A DNA stretch of 64,000 nucleotides from the NCBI GenBank assembly GCA_046349875.1, contig JAXMBN010000023.1, positions 29,727-93,726 on the forward strand, in the 5' to 3' direction. The stretch is from JAXMBN01 sp046349875 (GTDB lineage Bacteria; Planctomycetota; Planctomycetia; Pirellulales; Pirellulaceae). Below the pieces are notes generated by a model that was given only the letters and a program-made list of their open reading frames with translations, searched no databases and had not been told where the DNA came from. How positions within the stretch are numbered: the first letter of the stretch is position 1; each line of letters begins with the position of its first letter. This document shows, in pieces, positions 55,204-64,000 of this stretch. Both the position numbers and the translations under genes were made by a program.

Positions 55204-55320
55204 ATTGAGATTCCGATACCAAATTTACCACGGATCGGGAGGGTGGAACGGATGCAAATTCGTTCCAGCGACATGTGGGGTCATGGCACGACGATGGAGC
55301 GGCGTGCCATGACCTTTTTT
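55204..55320 (+). ncRNA. candidate small RNA of about 115 nt
   Basis: The segment runs from just after the candidate promoter to the T-run of the terminator. It contains an internal hairpin TGGAACG-CGTTCCA around GATGCAAATT and the terminator stem at 55279-55314. It has no evident protein frame. It may instead be just the 3' untranslated region of the upstream gene. Confidence 0.3.
55279..55320 (+). terminator. intrinsic terminator, plus strand
   Basis: Arms GGTCATGGCACG (55279-55290) and CGTGCCATGACC (55303-55314) form a perfect 12-bp stem with a 12-base loop, followed directly by six T. It is one of the clearest terminators in the window. It ends either the Cys/His-rich gene transcript or the candidate small RNA. 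Confidence 0.88.
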
Positions 55321-55378
55321 ATTGGTACCGATCGACTTCTTGATTCTGGGATCCGTCTCTTCGGTCCTTGCCGACTCA

Positions 55379-56941
55379 TCAGAAATCGTAGGCGGATTCT
55401 CCGTGTTCGGTGATGTCTAGACCTTGATCCTCCACATTACTGGTGGCTCGTAATCCAGTCACAAGGCGGACCAATCCCGTCACGATCAACGTCCCTAAGA
55501 TGGACCATGTGATCACCACGATGATGGCTTTGAGTTGTTCTAGCCAAAGCAAATGTTGAGCAATCGCATCCTTCAAGCCATTGACACTAGGAACGGGTCC
55601 CAGCAACGATGGGTTCGCCGCAGTGGAAGCTGCCAGGCCCGCGATCACCATCCCTAGAGTACCGCCGATGGCGTGGATGCCGAATGTGTCGGACGTGTCA
55701 TCGTATCGGAAATATCGTTTCACATGGATGCAAAAGTAATAGGGTATCACGGCAGCAAGCAGTCCCACTACAAATGCGGTTTGCGTGGAGATGAATCCAC
55801 AACAAGGTGTTGAGACAACCAACCCCGAGATAGCCCCGGAGCAGAATCCGAGAATGGACGGTCTGCGACGGCGAGCATACTCAATGAAAGGCCATACCAA
55901 ACTGGATACGGTCGAAATGAAGATGGTGTTGGTAAACGCGAGCGCTGCGGTCGACATATCACCCAGTGCCGAACCTGCGTTCAATCCATACCACCCAATC
56001 CACAGCATGCCGGTTCCAATGGCAACCAAGACCATGCTGTGAGGAGGCATCGGGGTCCGTCCAAAACTCTTTCGAGGACCGATAGCGATACAGAGCACCA
56101 AGGCGCTCCACCCTGAACTCATGTGGACAACGGCACCTCCGGCAAAATCAATCGCCAGAACCAACGCCTGTGGATTACGAAGGCCATTGAGCAAGCCGTT
56201 GTCGCCCCAAATCATATGGGCAAGCGGATAATAGACGATCAGTGTCCAAGCAATCACGACCATGAGGATGGATATGAATCGCGTTCGCTCGGCAATAGCT
56301 CCTAAAATTAGTGAGGGTGTGATCACGGCAAATGCCAATTGATACATCGCAAAGAGATTCTCTGAAAAGGAATCGCCGTAGCGAGTATCCGGGAGGCTCG
56401 AAACATTCCAGAAGCAAGCGTGACGCAAGCTTCCAATCCATGAAGAACCTCCTTCTCCAAAGACGAAGGTGTAGCCCACAAGGAACCACAGTACACTGGC
56501 AACGCCCATACAGGCCAGGCACTGAGCAATGACCGAAAGAGTGTTCTTCTTTCGCATCATGCCTCCATAAAAGATCGCTAGTCCCGGTAGCGTCATCAAA
56601 AATACTTCCATCGTGCAAAGCATGAGCCAAGGATTTGTTACCAAGGATGAGCTAGAAAGCGACGATGCTCTAGAGGTAAGCGGTAACGCTGTGACAGGTA
56701 GAATGATCCGATGATCTTGTTCGAGGTTTTGAACCTGAGTCTCTAATTGTTCGAGGCGAGCCGATAAATCCTGGGGAGTGACTTGCGCAGCAGAGTCTTG
56801 AGCACAGAGTTCGCCTGCCAAAGCAGGCGCAAGTATCATTGCAATGAGGACGATGGCAGCATTCAAAAATCGCTGAACGATGGATGGCATCGCAAGCGAT
56901 GCACATTCCCGACGATGCGAGCAGCATTGGTTTAGCGTCAT
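55379..56941 (-). CDS. amt: ammonium transporter (Amt family) with N-terminal extension
   Basis: A membrane channel for ammonium uptake. The start at 56941 has the ribosome-binding site GGTAGGAAG. An unusual N-terminus includes a hydrophobic signal-like segment (LNAAIVLIAMILAPALAG) and a short coiled coil (LSARLEQLETQVQNLEQDH), then the Amt core starts at NPWLMLCTMEVFLMTLPGLA with GLAIFYGGMMRKKN. The pore histidines are in DFAGGAVVHMSSGWSAL and FGIHAIGGTLG. About eleven membrane segments follow. The product has 520 residues. It lies 47 bp after the methyltransferase on the same strand. No glnK is adjacent, so the regulation is unknown. Confidence 0.93.
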   Translation of the reverse strand: MTLNQCCSHRRECASLAMPSIVQRFLNAAIVLIAMILAPALAGELCAQDSAAQVTPQDLSARLEQLETQVQNLEQDHRIILPVTALPLTSRASSLSSSSLVTNPWLMLCTMEVFLMTLPGLAIFYGGMMRKKNTLSVIAQCLACMGVASVLWFLVGYTFVFGEGGSSWIGSLRHACFWNVSSLPDTRYGDSFSENLFAMYQLAFAVITPSLILGAIAERTRFISILMVVIAWTLIVYYPLAHMIWGDNGLLNGLRNPQALVLAIDFAGGAVVHMSSGWSALVLCIAIGPRKSFGRTPMPPHSMVLVAIGTGMLWIGWYGLNAGSALGDMSTAALAFTNTIFISTVSSLVWPFIEYARRRRPSILGFCSGAISGLVVSTPCCGFISTQTAFVVGLLAAVIPYYFCIHVKRYFRYDDTSDTFGIHAIGGTLGMVIAGLAASTAANPSLLGPVPSVNGLKDAIAQHLLWLEQLKAIIVVITWSILGTLIVTGLVRLVTGLRATSNVEDQGLDITEHGESAYDF

Positions 56942-56988
56942 GCGTTCTTCCTACCTATCTTCGACCTGTCGGTCGATGAAGCACGGGC

Positions 56989-58196
56989 TTAACCGAGCAC
57001 ACGGCAAACATAGCACTTCAAATAATCCGTTTCGGGACAAGTGATCACGCTAGGGTGATCGACGGCCGCAGCACGTCGCTCCAGGACCTGAAGGTCACGG
57101 CCAGCTCGTCTCGATGCACCCATCAACATTTGATTGAAGGATTCGCGATCCACGCGACCAGAGCAACTGCAGGTGACGAGTATGCCTCCCGGACGGAGAA
57201 CTTGGATTCCGAGTACATTGAGTCGATGGTATGCTCGCAAGGGGCTGAATCGATTTGACTGCGCGAGCCTGCTAATCGAGGAGGATCGAGAACGACGAGA
57301 TCAAATTTTTCGTTGGCAGTCTTGAGTGATTCGAGCGAGTCGTAAAAATCTCCGACGCGAAAATCGACTTGGTGGATGTCATTGAGTGTTGCATGGAACT
57401 TGGCCTGTTCGATTGCCTTCGCACTGGTATCGATGGCCACCACTTCTGACGCATTGCCCCATTTGGCAATGGACAGGGCGAATCCTCCGACATAGCAGCA
57501 AACGTCGAGCGCCCGTCCTCCAGGCTTCATCCAATCGGCCGCCACGCGTCGGTTCTGTCGCTGATCGAGATAGTACCCTGTCTTTTGACCTTCTTCTAAA
57601 TCGATCTGCCATCGAAGCCCGTTGTCTTCGATTTCGATCGAGCCGTTCGGTGAACTTCCATAAAGCCATTCTTGTCCGGGGGGCAAACCCTCTGAAGAAG
57701 CAGATTTTTCATCGATACGTTTGAGGATCCCTTTGGGCGCGTATGCTTCAACCAACTGTTCAACACATTGAGGAAGAAACGGTGTTATCGCCGCAGCCGT
57801 TTGCTGAACAACGATGTAATCTGCATACCGATCGACGATGAGACCACTCAATTGATCGGCCTCGCTGAAGACGATGCGTTGGGCTTCGTTGGGCGTTCCT
57901 TTAGCAAAGGACTTTCGGAATGCGATAGCAGCCTTCAACCGATCTTCAAACCAAGTCTCGTCGTCCTTCTTCCAGCAATAGACGCGGACGCGAATTCGCG
58001 AATGGGGATTAAAGATACCTCGTCCCAACCACTTACCATCTGCTTGGCAAACATCGACGTATTCGCCTTCATGCACGGGCCGAGAAAGGTCTTCGATGGC
58101 GGACGCAAGAATCCAAGGGTGACGTCCCGCAATCGCTCGCTCAGCGGATCGCCTTAGGATGACCTTCGGAAGGGGCTCGGATGTGGATGTTTCCAA
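56989..58196 (-). pseudogene. RlmI-like 23S rRNA cytosine methyltransferase, frameshifted
   Basis: A class I SAM-dependent methyltransferase of the RlmI type, which makes 5-methylcytosine in 23S rRNA. From TTG at 58196 it has a PUA domain (KVILRRSAERAIAGRHPWI), a second domain and the SAM motif VCCYVGGFALSIAKWG. The catalytic region reads LVVLDPPRLAGSRSQIDSA, then leaves frame. The expected rest (LRAYHRLNVLGIQVLRPGG, then TCSCSGRVDRESF and CPETDYLKCYVCRV) continues in another frame, so the break lies in the GGGGC at 57241-57245. An indel in that run explains it. It may be a sequence error or a true mutation. Confidence 0.88.
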
Positions 58197-58481
58197 AATG
58201 TTCTTCTAGTGCAGCGGGGAAACGAACTGAAAATGCCTTGGTTTTAGGCCGATTGTACCGGTACCCTCGGCTTCTCGGAATGGCGCTGAAGGAGGCCGAG
58301 GGGGCCGGAGTTCTGTTGGATCCGATTTAGGTTAGAATTGCGGCCGGAATCCGGTCCGCTCGCTTCGAACGTTGGCTTCCATTCCCTCGGGATCGCTCAA
58401 CACCCCTTTGAGCTTATACCCTTAGATTCCAGTCGCTGACGCTTTTGGTTGTGATCGAGAACGATCGCTAGGATTAACGGC

Positions 58482-60974
58482 ATGCATGGTTCACCCACCG
58501 TCGAAGAACGCGATCGAATCGCCAGCGATTATTTTGCATCCCTTCTCTACCCGCCCTATCCAGTTCAAGAAGAAGCGCTCTTGGCTTGGTACACCAGTGA
58601 ACAGGGTGTTTTGGTTTGCGCGCCGACGGGGACGGGAAAAACGCTGATCGCTGAGGCAGCTGTCTTCGAATCGCTGAAGCTTGGAAAGCGTTGTTATTAC
58701 ACCACTCCATTGATCGCCCTGACCGATCAGAAGTTAGTGGAGCTTCAGCAGGCTGCCGTTCGTTGGGGGTATCGTCCAACCGATATCGGTTTGGTCACAG
58801 GAAGCCGACGCGTCAATCCCGATGCACCGATCTTGGTGGTCGTTGCCGAGATTCTTATGAATCGGTTGCTGCATCGCGAGGCCTTCTCGTTTGACGATGT
58901 GCATGCCGTCGTGATGGATGAATTCCATTCGTTCAATGATCGAGAACGCGGTATCGTTTGGGAGATGACCCTGTCACTGTTGCCCAGCACGATTCGAACC
59001 CTTTTGTTATCTGCTACCGTTGGCAATAGCTATGAGTTTTGTTCGTGGCTCAATCGTTCTTCTCAACGCAAGCTTGAACTCATCCAGAGCGAGGAACGCA
59101 AGGTTCCGCTCTCCTTCTGGTGGATCGAAGACGATTTTCTGGATGAGTTTATGGAGAAGATGGCGGCTGGAGACGAAGTGGCTCGCCGCACTCCTGCTCT
59201 GCTCTTTTGTTTCAATCGCGAGCAATGTTGGCAGGTGGCTGAGTTACTCAAAGGTAAGAATCTCATCGATAAGGCGCGACAAGCAGAATTAAGTCATCGT
59301 TTGGAAGCTTACGATTGGAGCGAAGGGGCGGGTCCCAAAATCCGAGCCTTGTTGCAGCGAGGTGTTGGGGTCCACCATGCTGGTGTTTTGCCCAAGTATC
59401 GCCGAATTGTTGAGACTTTGTTTCAATCCAAATTGTTAGCGGTGACGGTGTGTACCGAAACGCTTTCGGCGGGGATCAACCTACCGGCACGATCGGTTGT
59501 CTTGCCGAGCATCATGAAAGGGCCTCGCGAAAAACGATCGTTGATCGAGCCCAGTATGGCGCATCAAATTTTTGGCCGCGCAGGAAGACCACAGTTCGAC
59601 AAAGAGGGCTTCGTTTTTGCTTTGGCTCACGAAGATGATGTGAAGTATCTACGGTGGAAACAGAAATATGACTCGATCCCCGAAGATACCAAAGACCCAG
59701 GCTTGCTTCGTGCGAAGAAGCAGCTCAAAAAGAAGATGCCCAAACACCGCGATGGTGAAACCTATTGGACCCAGCAACAGTTTGAAAAGTTACGACAGGC
59801 AAGTCCTGCAAAGCTCGCCAGTCAAGGAAGCGTACCTTGGCGATTGTTGGCGTTCTTGCTCCAACAAAACTCTGATGTACAACCACTGAGAGATTTGGTT
59901 GGTCGAAGGCTTATGGATGCCAAGCAAATCGAAGCGGCCCAAAAACAGCTGAATCGAAAATTGGTAACCCTTTGGAAAGCAGGATATATCGACCTCGACC
60001 CGCCTCCTCCAACGCTGTCGAGTGCCGCTCGGGATGCACAGCAAGTGGTTCCGACTTCGCCCAAGAAGATGGGGATGCTGGAACGGGCTGGTTTCAAAGT
60101 GGTCAAGCCTCACGAAATGCAGTCGACTGATCTGACCAGTCAGCATGCAGAAGCGGACGAGGATGACGATGATGATACTGTCGGTCTCTCCAACGATCAG
60201 CGAAATTCGATGGATGTGCGTTACGACTTGACCGATTACAAGCCACTCAAAGCGGTTCCGAACGATCGCGTTGAGACCTTGTTGGCGGTACGTAGTCTCA
60301 ATCCAATCTTCGGTGAATTCTTAACGCAGCAAATGGTTCATGCGGACCAAGTGGAACGGATTCAGCTGCTGGAGAGCGTGCTCGAGATTCCCGGGAATGT
60401 GGCCTACCATGTGCGCGTTCCTCATCGGGATATGTTGCCGCCAGGTCCCTTAGCCACCGAACGCTTGGATTCACTCCTCATGCAAAACGGCTTGGCCACG
60501 GCCGAGGAGATCACTGGCCGTCGCGAAGATGAAGATGAAGATGACGGAAAACGTCCTTGGGAAAGAGAACCACCGCCGCGACCGCTCACCATCGCCGAGA
60601 AAGTTCGCCGATGGTTTGACTTTGAGTATCCCGGTGTCGACGACGTTTTCACTCGCCCCGTTTGGATCGTGGGTGAATTACTCGAATTTGGTGGCGAATT
60701 CAATAAGTACATTCGCGCCAAAGGACTTCAGAAACAAGAGGGCATCCTCTTTCGCCATGTTCTCCGCTTCGTCATGTTGCTCGAGGAGATGATTCTGATC
60801 CCTCCCCAGGAATCGACCGAGGAGGATTGGGAGATTCCTTTTGAGGAACTGCGAGATCGCCTCACCGAATCCTGTCGACAAGTGGATGCGGAGAGCACGG
60901 AAGAGATTATCCAAGCGACGCGAGTTCAAGATGAGCTTTTGATTGGACATGCGCCTGTTCGAAGACGCAGTTGA
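58482..60974 (+). CDS. Ski2-like DExH-box helicase
   Basis: An ATP-dependent RNA or DNA helicase of superfamily 2. Motif I is CAPTGTGKTLIAEAA near 46, motif II is VMDEFHSF (DExH) near 145, motif III is LLSATVGN and motif VI is HQIFGRAGRPQFD near 361. The middle has TVCTETLSAGINLPARSVVLPS, a feature of the Ski2/Brr2 group. The C-terminal 450 residues include acidic stretches (ADEDDDDDTVG, EDEDEDDGKRPWERE) and an unassigned helical end. The 830-residue product has no signal peptide. Function in RNA turnover or repair is inferred only from the group. Confidence 0.9.
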   Translation: MHGSPTVEERDRIASDYFASLLYPPYPVQEEALLAWYTSEQGVLVCAPTGTGKTLIAEAAVFESLKLGKRCYYTTPLIALTDQKLVELQQAAVRWGYRPTDIGLVTGSRRVNPDAPILVVVAEILMNRLLHREAFSFDDVHAVVMDEFHSFNDRERGIVWEMTLSLLPSTIRTLLLSATVGNSYEFCSWLNRSSQRKLELIQSEERKVPLSFWWIEDDFLDEFMEKMAAGDEVARRTPALLFCFNREQCWQVAELLKGKNLIDKARQAELSHRLEAYDWSEGAGPKIRALLQRGVGVHHAGVLPKYRRIVETLFQSKLLAVTVCTETLSAGINLPARSVVLPSIMKGPREKRSLIEPSMAHQIFGRAGRPQFDKEGFVFALAHEDDVKYLRWKQKYDSIPEDTKDPGLLRAKKQLKKKMPKHRDGETYWTQQQFEKLRQASPAKLASQGSVPWRLLAFLLQQNSDVQPLRDLVGRRLMDAKQIEAAQKQLNRKLVTLWKAGYIDLDPPPPTLSSAARDAQQVVPTSPKKMGMLERAGFKVVKPHEMQSTDLTSQHAEADEDDDDDTVGLSNDQRNSMDVRYDLTDYKPLKAVPNDRVETLLAVRSLNPIFGEFLTQQMVHADQVERIQLLESVLEIPGNVAYHVRVPHRDMLPPGPLATERLDSLLMQNGLATAEEITGRREDEDEDDGKRPWEREPPPRPLTIAEKVRRWFDFEYPGVDDVFTRPVWIVGELLEFGGEFNKYIRAKGLQKQEGILFRHVLRFVMLLEEMILIPPQESTEEDWEIPFEELRDRLTESCRQVDAESTEEIIQATRVQDELLIGHAPVRRRS

Positions 60975-61033
60975 TCACGGTTTCATCGGACGACAAACGA
61001 TATCTGATGGATCGGTTCAAGTGCGCAGCATTG

Positions 61034-61063
61034 GAAGCATGAAGGGGCAACCCTTCATGCTTC
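61034..61063. terminator. hairpin with GCAA tetraloop between convergent genes
   Basis: A 13-bp perfect stem (arms GAAGCATGAAGGG at 61034-61046 and its complement at 61051-61063) closes on a GCAA loop, a stable GNRA tetraloop. It lies between the ends of the helicase and the dienelactone-hydrolase gene. No T-run follows on either strand, so it may be a shared terminator or a 3' stabiliser. Confidence 0.65.
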
Positions 61064-61083
61064 ACGCATTGCTTCGTCCTTGC

Positions 61084-61974
61084 TTATTTCAGGTGCTTGC
61101 CAAAGAAGTCCAGGGTTCGTTGCCACGATAGATCGGCTGCTGCTTTATCGAAGCGCGGAGTCGTGTCGTTATGGAAGCCGTGATTGACCTTAGGATACAT
61201 GTGGGCTTCGTAAGAGACCTTCGCTTCTTTGAGCGCTTCTTCGTAGGCGGGCCATCCTGCATTGATTCGCTGATCGAGCTCTGCGTAGTGCAATAGCAGC
61301 GGACACTTGATCTTTGAGACTTGATCTTTCGGTGGTTGCCCGCCGTAGTAAGGTACTGTAGCGGCGATGGTGGCGGGGATGCGGTAGGCGAGAGTATTCG
61401 ACATGCCTCCACCAAAGCAGAAGCCGACCACGCCGACCTTTCCAGTGCAAAGGGTATGCTTCTGGAGCCATTCAGCGCCTGCAATGAAATCTTCTGTCAT
61501 CTCATCCACTTTGCGTTTGGCCTGCATGGCTCGCCCTTCATCGTCCGTGCCGGGGTAGCCACCAAGAGGCGAAAGAGCATCCGGTCCCAAAGCGAGATAG
61601 CCTGCAACGGCGAGTCGTCGAACGACATCTTCAATGTAGGGATTGAGGCCACGGTTTTCATGCACGACGAGAACCGCTGGTAACTTGCCAGAGGCTTTGG
61701 CGGGACGTGCAAGCAAACCCTTGATCTTTCCTCCACCCTTGGGTGATTCATATTCAACGGTCTCGGTAACAATGCGAGCATCGTCTTTGGTTACTTGCTG
61801 AGCCCAGGAATAATTGGGGGATAGGCTCTGAAGCAGCGCTTCCAAAGTCACTCCGCCAACCGCAAATCCAGCGAGCCGATGCATGTAGTCCCGTCGATCG
61901 ACGCGGCCGTGCGCATAGTCGTCGTAAAGATCGAGAATTTTTTGGTCAAAGTCGGAAGCTTGCTTGCGTTCCAT
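61084..61974 (-). CDS. dienelactone hydrolase family protein
   Basis: An alpha/beta-hydrolase of the DLH family, thought to open lactone or ester bonds. The start at 61974 (MERKQASDFDQKILDLYDD) has AGGGA upstream. The nucleophile is Cys in VGVVGFCFGGGMSN (GxCxGG). An Asp in HYAELDQRIN and a His in VNHGFHNDTTPR complete the triad. A segment HRLAGFAVGGVTLEALLQSLSP precedes the hydrolase core; it could be a degenerate Tat-like or membrane region, so the location is uncertain. The product has 296 residues. It is transcribed away from the ceramidase gene. Confidence 0.92.
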   Translation of the reverse strand: MERKQASDFDQKILDLYDDYAHGRVDRRDYMHRLAGFAVGGVTLEALLQSLSPNYSWAQQVTKDDARIVTETVEYESPKGGGKIKGLLARPAKASGKLPAVLVVHENRGLNPYIEDVVRRLAVAGYLALGPDALSPLGGYPGTDDEGRAMQAKRKVDEMTEDFIAGAEWLQKHTLCTGKVGVVGFCFGGGMSNTLAYRIPATIAATVPYYGGQPPKDQVSKIKCPLLLHYAELDQRINAGWPAYEEALKEAKVSYEAHMYPKVNHGFHNDTTPRFDKAAADLSWQRTLDFFGKHLK

Positions 61975-62246
61975 GATGAATATCCCTTTGAATAATAAAT
62001 AGAGAAAGCATCGAAAGCTCGATGCGCCGCCCGCAGAAATCCACAACATGGGCCCACGCTATCCGAATACAATCAATGGGCATGGGACATCGTCGTGGGT
62101 GGATAGAACCACCTCGGTGATCTTCCAGTGAACGCGTTCATTGTATCTGGCTTGCAGTATGTTGTATCCTTCCCGTGATACTCACGCGTGGCTTTGTTGA
62201 GATTTCACCCCGCCCCGACATCAACCTTCGACCCTCCAAAAACACC

Positions 62247-64000
62247 ATGATTCGACCCATTGTTGCGGTTTGGATTTCTTGCGTCATCTTCACGATTGGT
62301 CTGATTGCCGAAGCTAGAGCTCAGACTCCTTCCATTTCTTCGATCCAGATCGGTGTCTCGAAAGTCGATATCACACCCAATGAACCTGTGCGGCTCAGTG
62401 GTTACGCGGCTCGGAAGTCGAGCATGGTAGGTGTGGATGATCCATTGGCAGTACGCGCTGTCGCGATGCGAGCAGCCGACGGAACGTGGTCGATCCTGGC
62501 TTCGATCGATACGATTGGGCTATCTGCGGAACTCACCGATCAGATCCATGCCACATTACGATCCAACTATGGGCTCGAGCGAAAACAAGTCGTCTTTTGC
62601 TGCACGCATTCGCATACAACACCTCATCTCGATGGTGTATTGATCAATCTCTTTGGCGAAGCTCTGAGTACATCCGAAAAGGAAGCTATCACGCGATACA
62701 GCCAACGGCTTGTAGAAGCGGTCCTCGAAGCGATTGGGACGGCCATCAAGAATGTTCAGCCAGGAAGGCTCGAGGTCGGAGAGGGAGTTTGTGAGGTCGC
62801 CAAAAATCGAAGACCGAAGTTAGCCGATGGGCAGGAAGGCCCCGTGGATCGCAACGTGAGAGTGATTCGTGTGCTCGATGCCAATCAGGCTACCAAGGCC
62901 GTTTTATATCAATACGCATGCCATTGTACGACGCTTCCCCCTGAACTCAATCGAGTCAGTGGTGATTGGGCCGGTATCTCGGCTTCTCTGATCGAAAAAT
63001 CTATTCCAGGATGTGTGGCACTACCTGTGATTGGATGTGGTGCCGATGCGAATCCTCAACGTCGAGGGGATTATGCGATCGCGACGCAGCATGGTGCAAG
63101 CTTGGCCGATGCAATTGCCAAGGTATTGCAAAGTGCGATGAAACCATTGCCTCCAATTGATCGTATGGCATTCGAGTATGTCGCGCTTGCTTACGAACGT
63201 CCCTCTCGCAAACAGCTTGAAGAGATGCTGCAAAGTCAGCGCTATCAGGAAAAAGTTTTTGCAGAGTCGATGTTAGATACGTGGAAGCGTAAAGGTCGCT
63301 TGCCTGAAACCTATCCAGCGCCGATGCATGTTTGGAAATTCGGAACCGAACTTTGCTGGGTATTCATGGGTGGTGAAGTTGTCGTCGATTATCAATTGCG
63401 TCTCGCGAAAGATCTTGCCGATGCAGCTCATCGCGTATGGGTGGCCGGCTACACCGATGATGTGTTTGCCTATGTCGCGTCCGAGCGTGTTCGGAAGGAG
63501 GGTGGTTATGAAGTTGATCAGTCGATGCTGTACTACAATCGCCCAGGGCGTTGGGAATCGGGCACTGAGAATTTTTTGGTGGGGCGAATTCAAGAGCTAT
63601 CTCGTCAAAAACGCGATATCGGTCAACCCTTAGATCCACAGTCCTCTTTGAAGGCGATTGAAGTCGCGAAAGGATATCGCATCGAGTTGATCGCAAGCGA
63701 GCCAGTGGTTCAAGATCCCATCAATCTCGCTTTTGATTTGAAAGGTCGGCCTTGGATCGTCGAAATGACCGACTATCCACGCGGCGAAAAACAATCGCGC
63801 GGACGAATCAAGATCTTGGAAGACCGTGATGGCGACGGGCATTACGAGTCATCGAAGATTTTCTTGGACCAATTGGAATTTCCGACTGGCGTCTTTCCTT
63901 GGAAAGACGGAGCAATCATTACCTGTGCTCCCGATGTGTTTTGGGCTCGCGATACGAACGGCGATGATATTGCCGATGAGAAGATCGTCATTGCAACCGG
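62247..64000 (+). CDS. neutral-ceramidase-like domain fused to PVC-type beta-propeller, 3'-truncated
   Basis: The frame starts with a signal peptide (MIRPIVAVWISCVIFTIGLI) at 62247 and remains open to the window edge, 584 codons. Residues 30-440 resemble the N-terminal domain of neutral/alkaline ceramidases: IQIGVSKVDITPNEPVRLSG, the zinc pair in FCCTHSHTTPHLDG, YQYACHCTTLPPELNRVSGDW and VIGCGADANPQRRGD. From about residue 470 a planctomycete beta-propeller starts (GYRIELIASEPVVQDPINLA, GRPWIVEMTDYPRG, DRDGDGHYESSKIF), of the type normally joined to a heme-binding CxxCH domain. Whether that domain exists lies beyond the window. Hydrolysis of ceramide is not shown; many homologues act on other amides. 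Confidence 0.85.
   Translation, partial: MIRPIVAVWISCVIFTIGLIAEARAQTPSISSIQIGVSKVDITPNEPVRLSGYAARKSSMVGVDDPLAVRAVAMRAADGTWSILASIDTIGLSAELTDQIHATLRSNYGLERKQVVFCCTHSHTTPHLDGVLINLFGEALSTSEKEAITRYSQRLVEAVLEAIGTAIKNVQPGRLEVGEGVCEVAKNRRPKLADGQEGPVDRNVRVIRVLDANQATKAVLYQYACHCTTLPPELNRVSGDWAGISASLIEKSIPGCVALPVIGCGADANPQRRGDYAIATQHGASLADAIAKVLQSAMKPLPPIDRMAFEYVALAYERPSRKQLEEMLQSQRYQEKVFAESMLDTWKRKGRLPETYPAPMHVWKFGTELCWVFMGGEVVVDYQLRLAKDLADAAHRVWVAGYTDDVFAYVASERVRKEGGYEVDQSMLYYNRPGRWESGTENFLVGRIQELSRQKRDIGQPLDPQSSLKAIEVAKGYRIELIASEPVVQDPINLAFDLKGRPWIVEMTDYPRGEKQSRGRIKILEDRDGDGHYESSKIFLDQLEFPTGVFPWKDGAIITCAPDVFWARDTNGDDIADEKIVIAT

Overview
The window looks like chromosomal DNA of a planctomycete, probably of the Pirellulales. 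The evidence is the gene content: paired DUF1549/DUF1553 and DUF1501 proteins, three surface proteins with the planctomycete N-terminal LEPR-XLL motif, a BBP7-type outer-membrane barrel, dockerin, DUF11 and SdrD_B modules, a sulfatase, Tat-exported Gfo/Idh oxidoreductases, a kinase with TPR repeats, and an enzyme fused to a PVC-type beta-propeller. I see no tRNA, rRNA, CRISPR array, transposase, integrase or phage gene. I cannot name the species.

Layout. 1-8.3 kb: end of a DUF6807 gene, a pyroglutamyl-peptidase homologue, an LRR protein, the DUF1549/DUF1501 pair, a multi-pass membrane protein and a GDSL-like protein. 8.3-8.7 kb: a GTT microsatellite, two 50-bp direct repeats and a terminator. 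8.7-14.9 kb: a BBP7 barrel and a 1446-residue DUF11/SdrD_B protein, both on the minus strand. 15.1-18.0 kb: a Gfo/Idh oxidoreductase and a sulfatase. 18.0-26.1 kb: a minus-strand run kdsB - pyrG - lepB - lptB - dockerin protease, which links CTP supply, CMP-Kdo synthesis, signal-peptide cleavage and LPS transport. 26.3-31.4 kb: a sugar-metabolism cluster. 31.6-41.7 kb: mixed genes, including a DPP-IV-type peptidase, a creatininase-family protein, a PHP hydrolase, a PyrK-like protein, a class III aminotransferase and a DUF1801 protein with a histone-H1-like tail. 41.8-46.0 kb: a kinase whose stop overlaps the start of a membrane-anchored LEPR-XLL protein. 46.2-52.2 kb: hpf, ptsN, HPr, enzyme I, RNase G/E and a nucleotide-sugar epimerase. 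52.3-64 kb: a terpene-cyclase-fold protein, a Cys/His-rich secreted protein, a possible small RNA, an ammonium transporter, an rRNA methyltransferase, a Ski2-like helicase, a dienelactone hydrolase and a ceramidase-propeller fusion that runs off the end.

Two normally intact genes, lptB and the RlmI-like methyltransferase, are each broken by a small indel in a short G/C run. Either these are sequence errors or the genes are really damaged. The most unusual non-coding signals are two pairs of near-perfect palindromes built on CAATAGGTG/CACCTATTG, about 23 kb apart and each just upstream of a gene, and several strong intergenic hairpins. I found no complete, clearly new multi-gene system. The best leads are the kinase/LEPR-XLL pair, the palindrome family, the zinc-ribbon signal peptidase and the ceramidase fusion.
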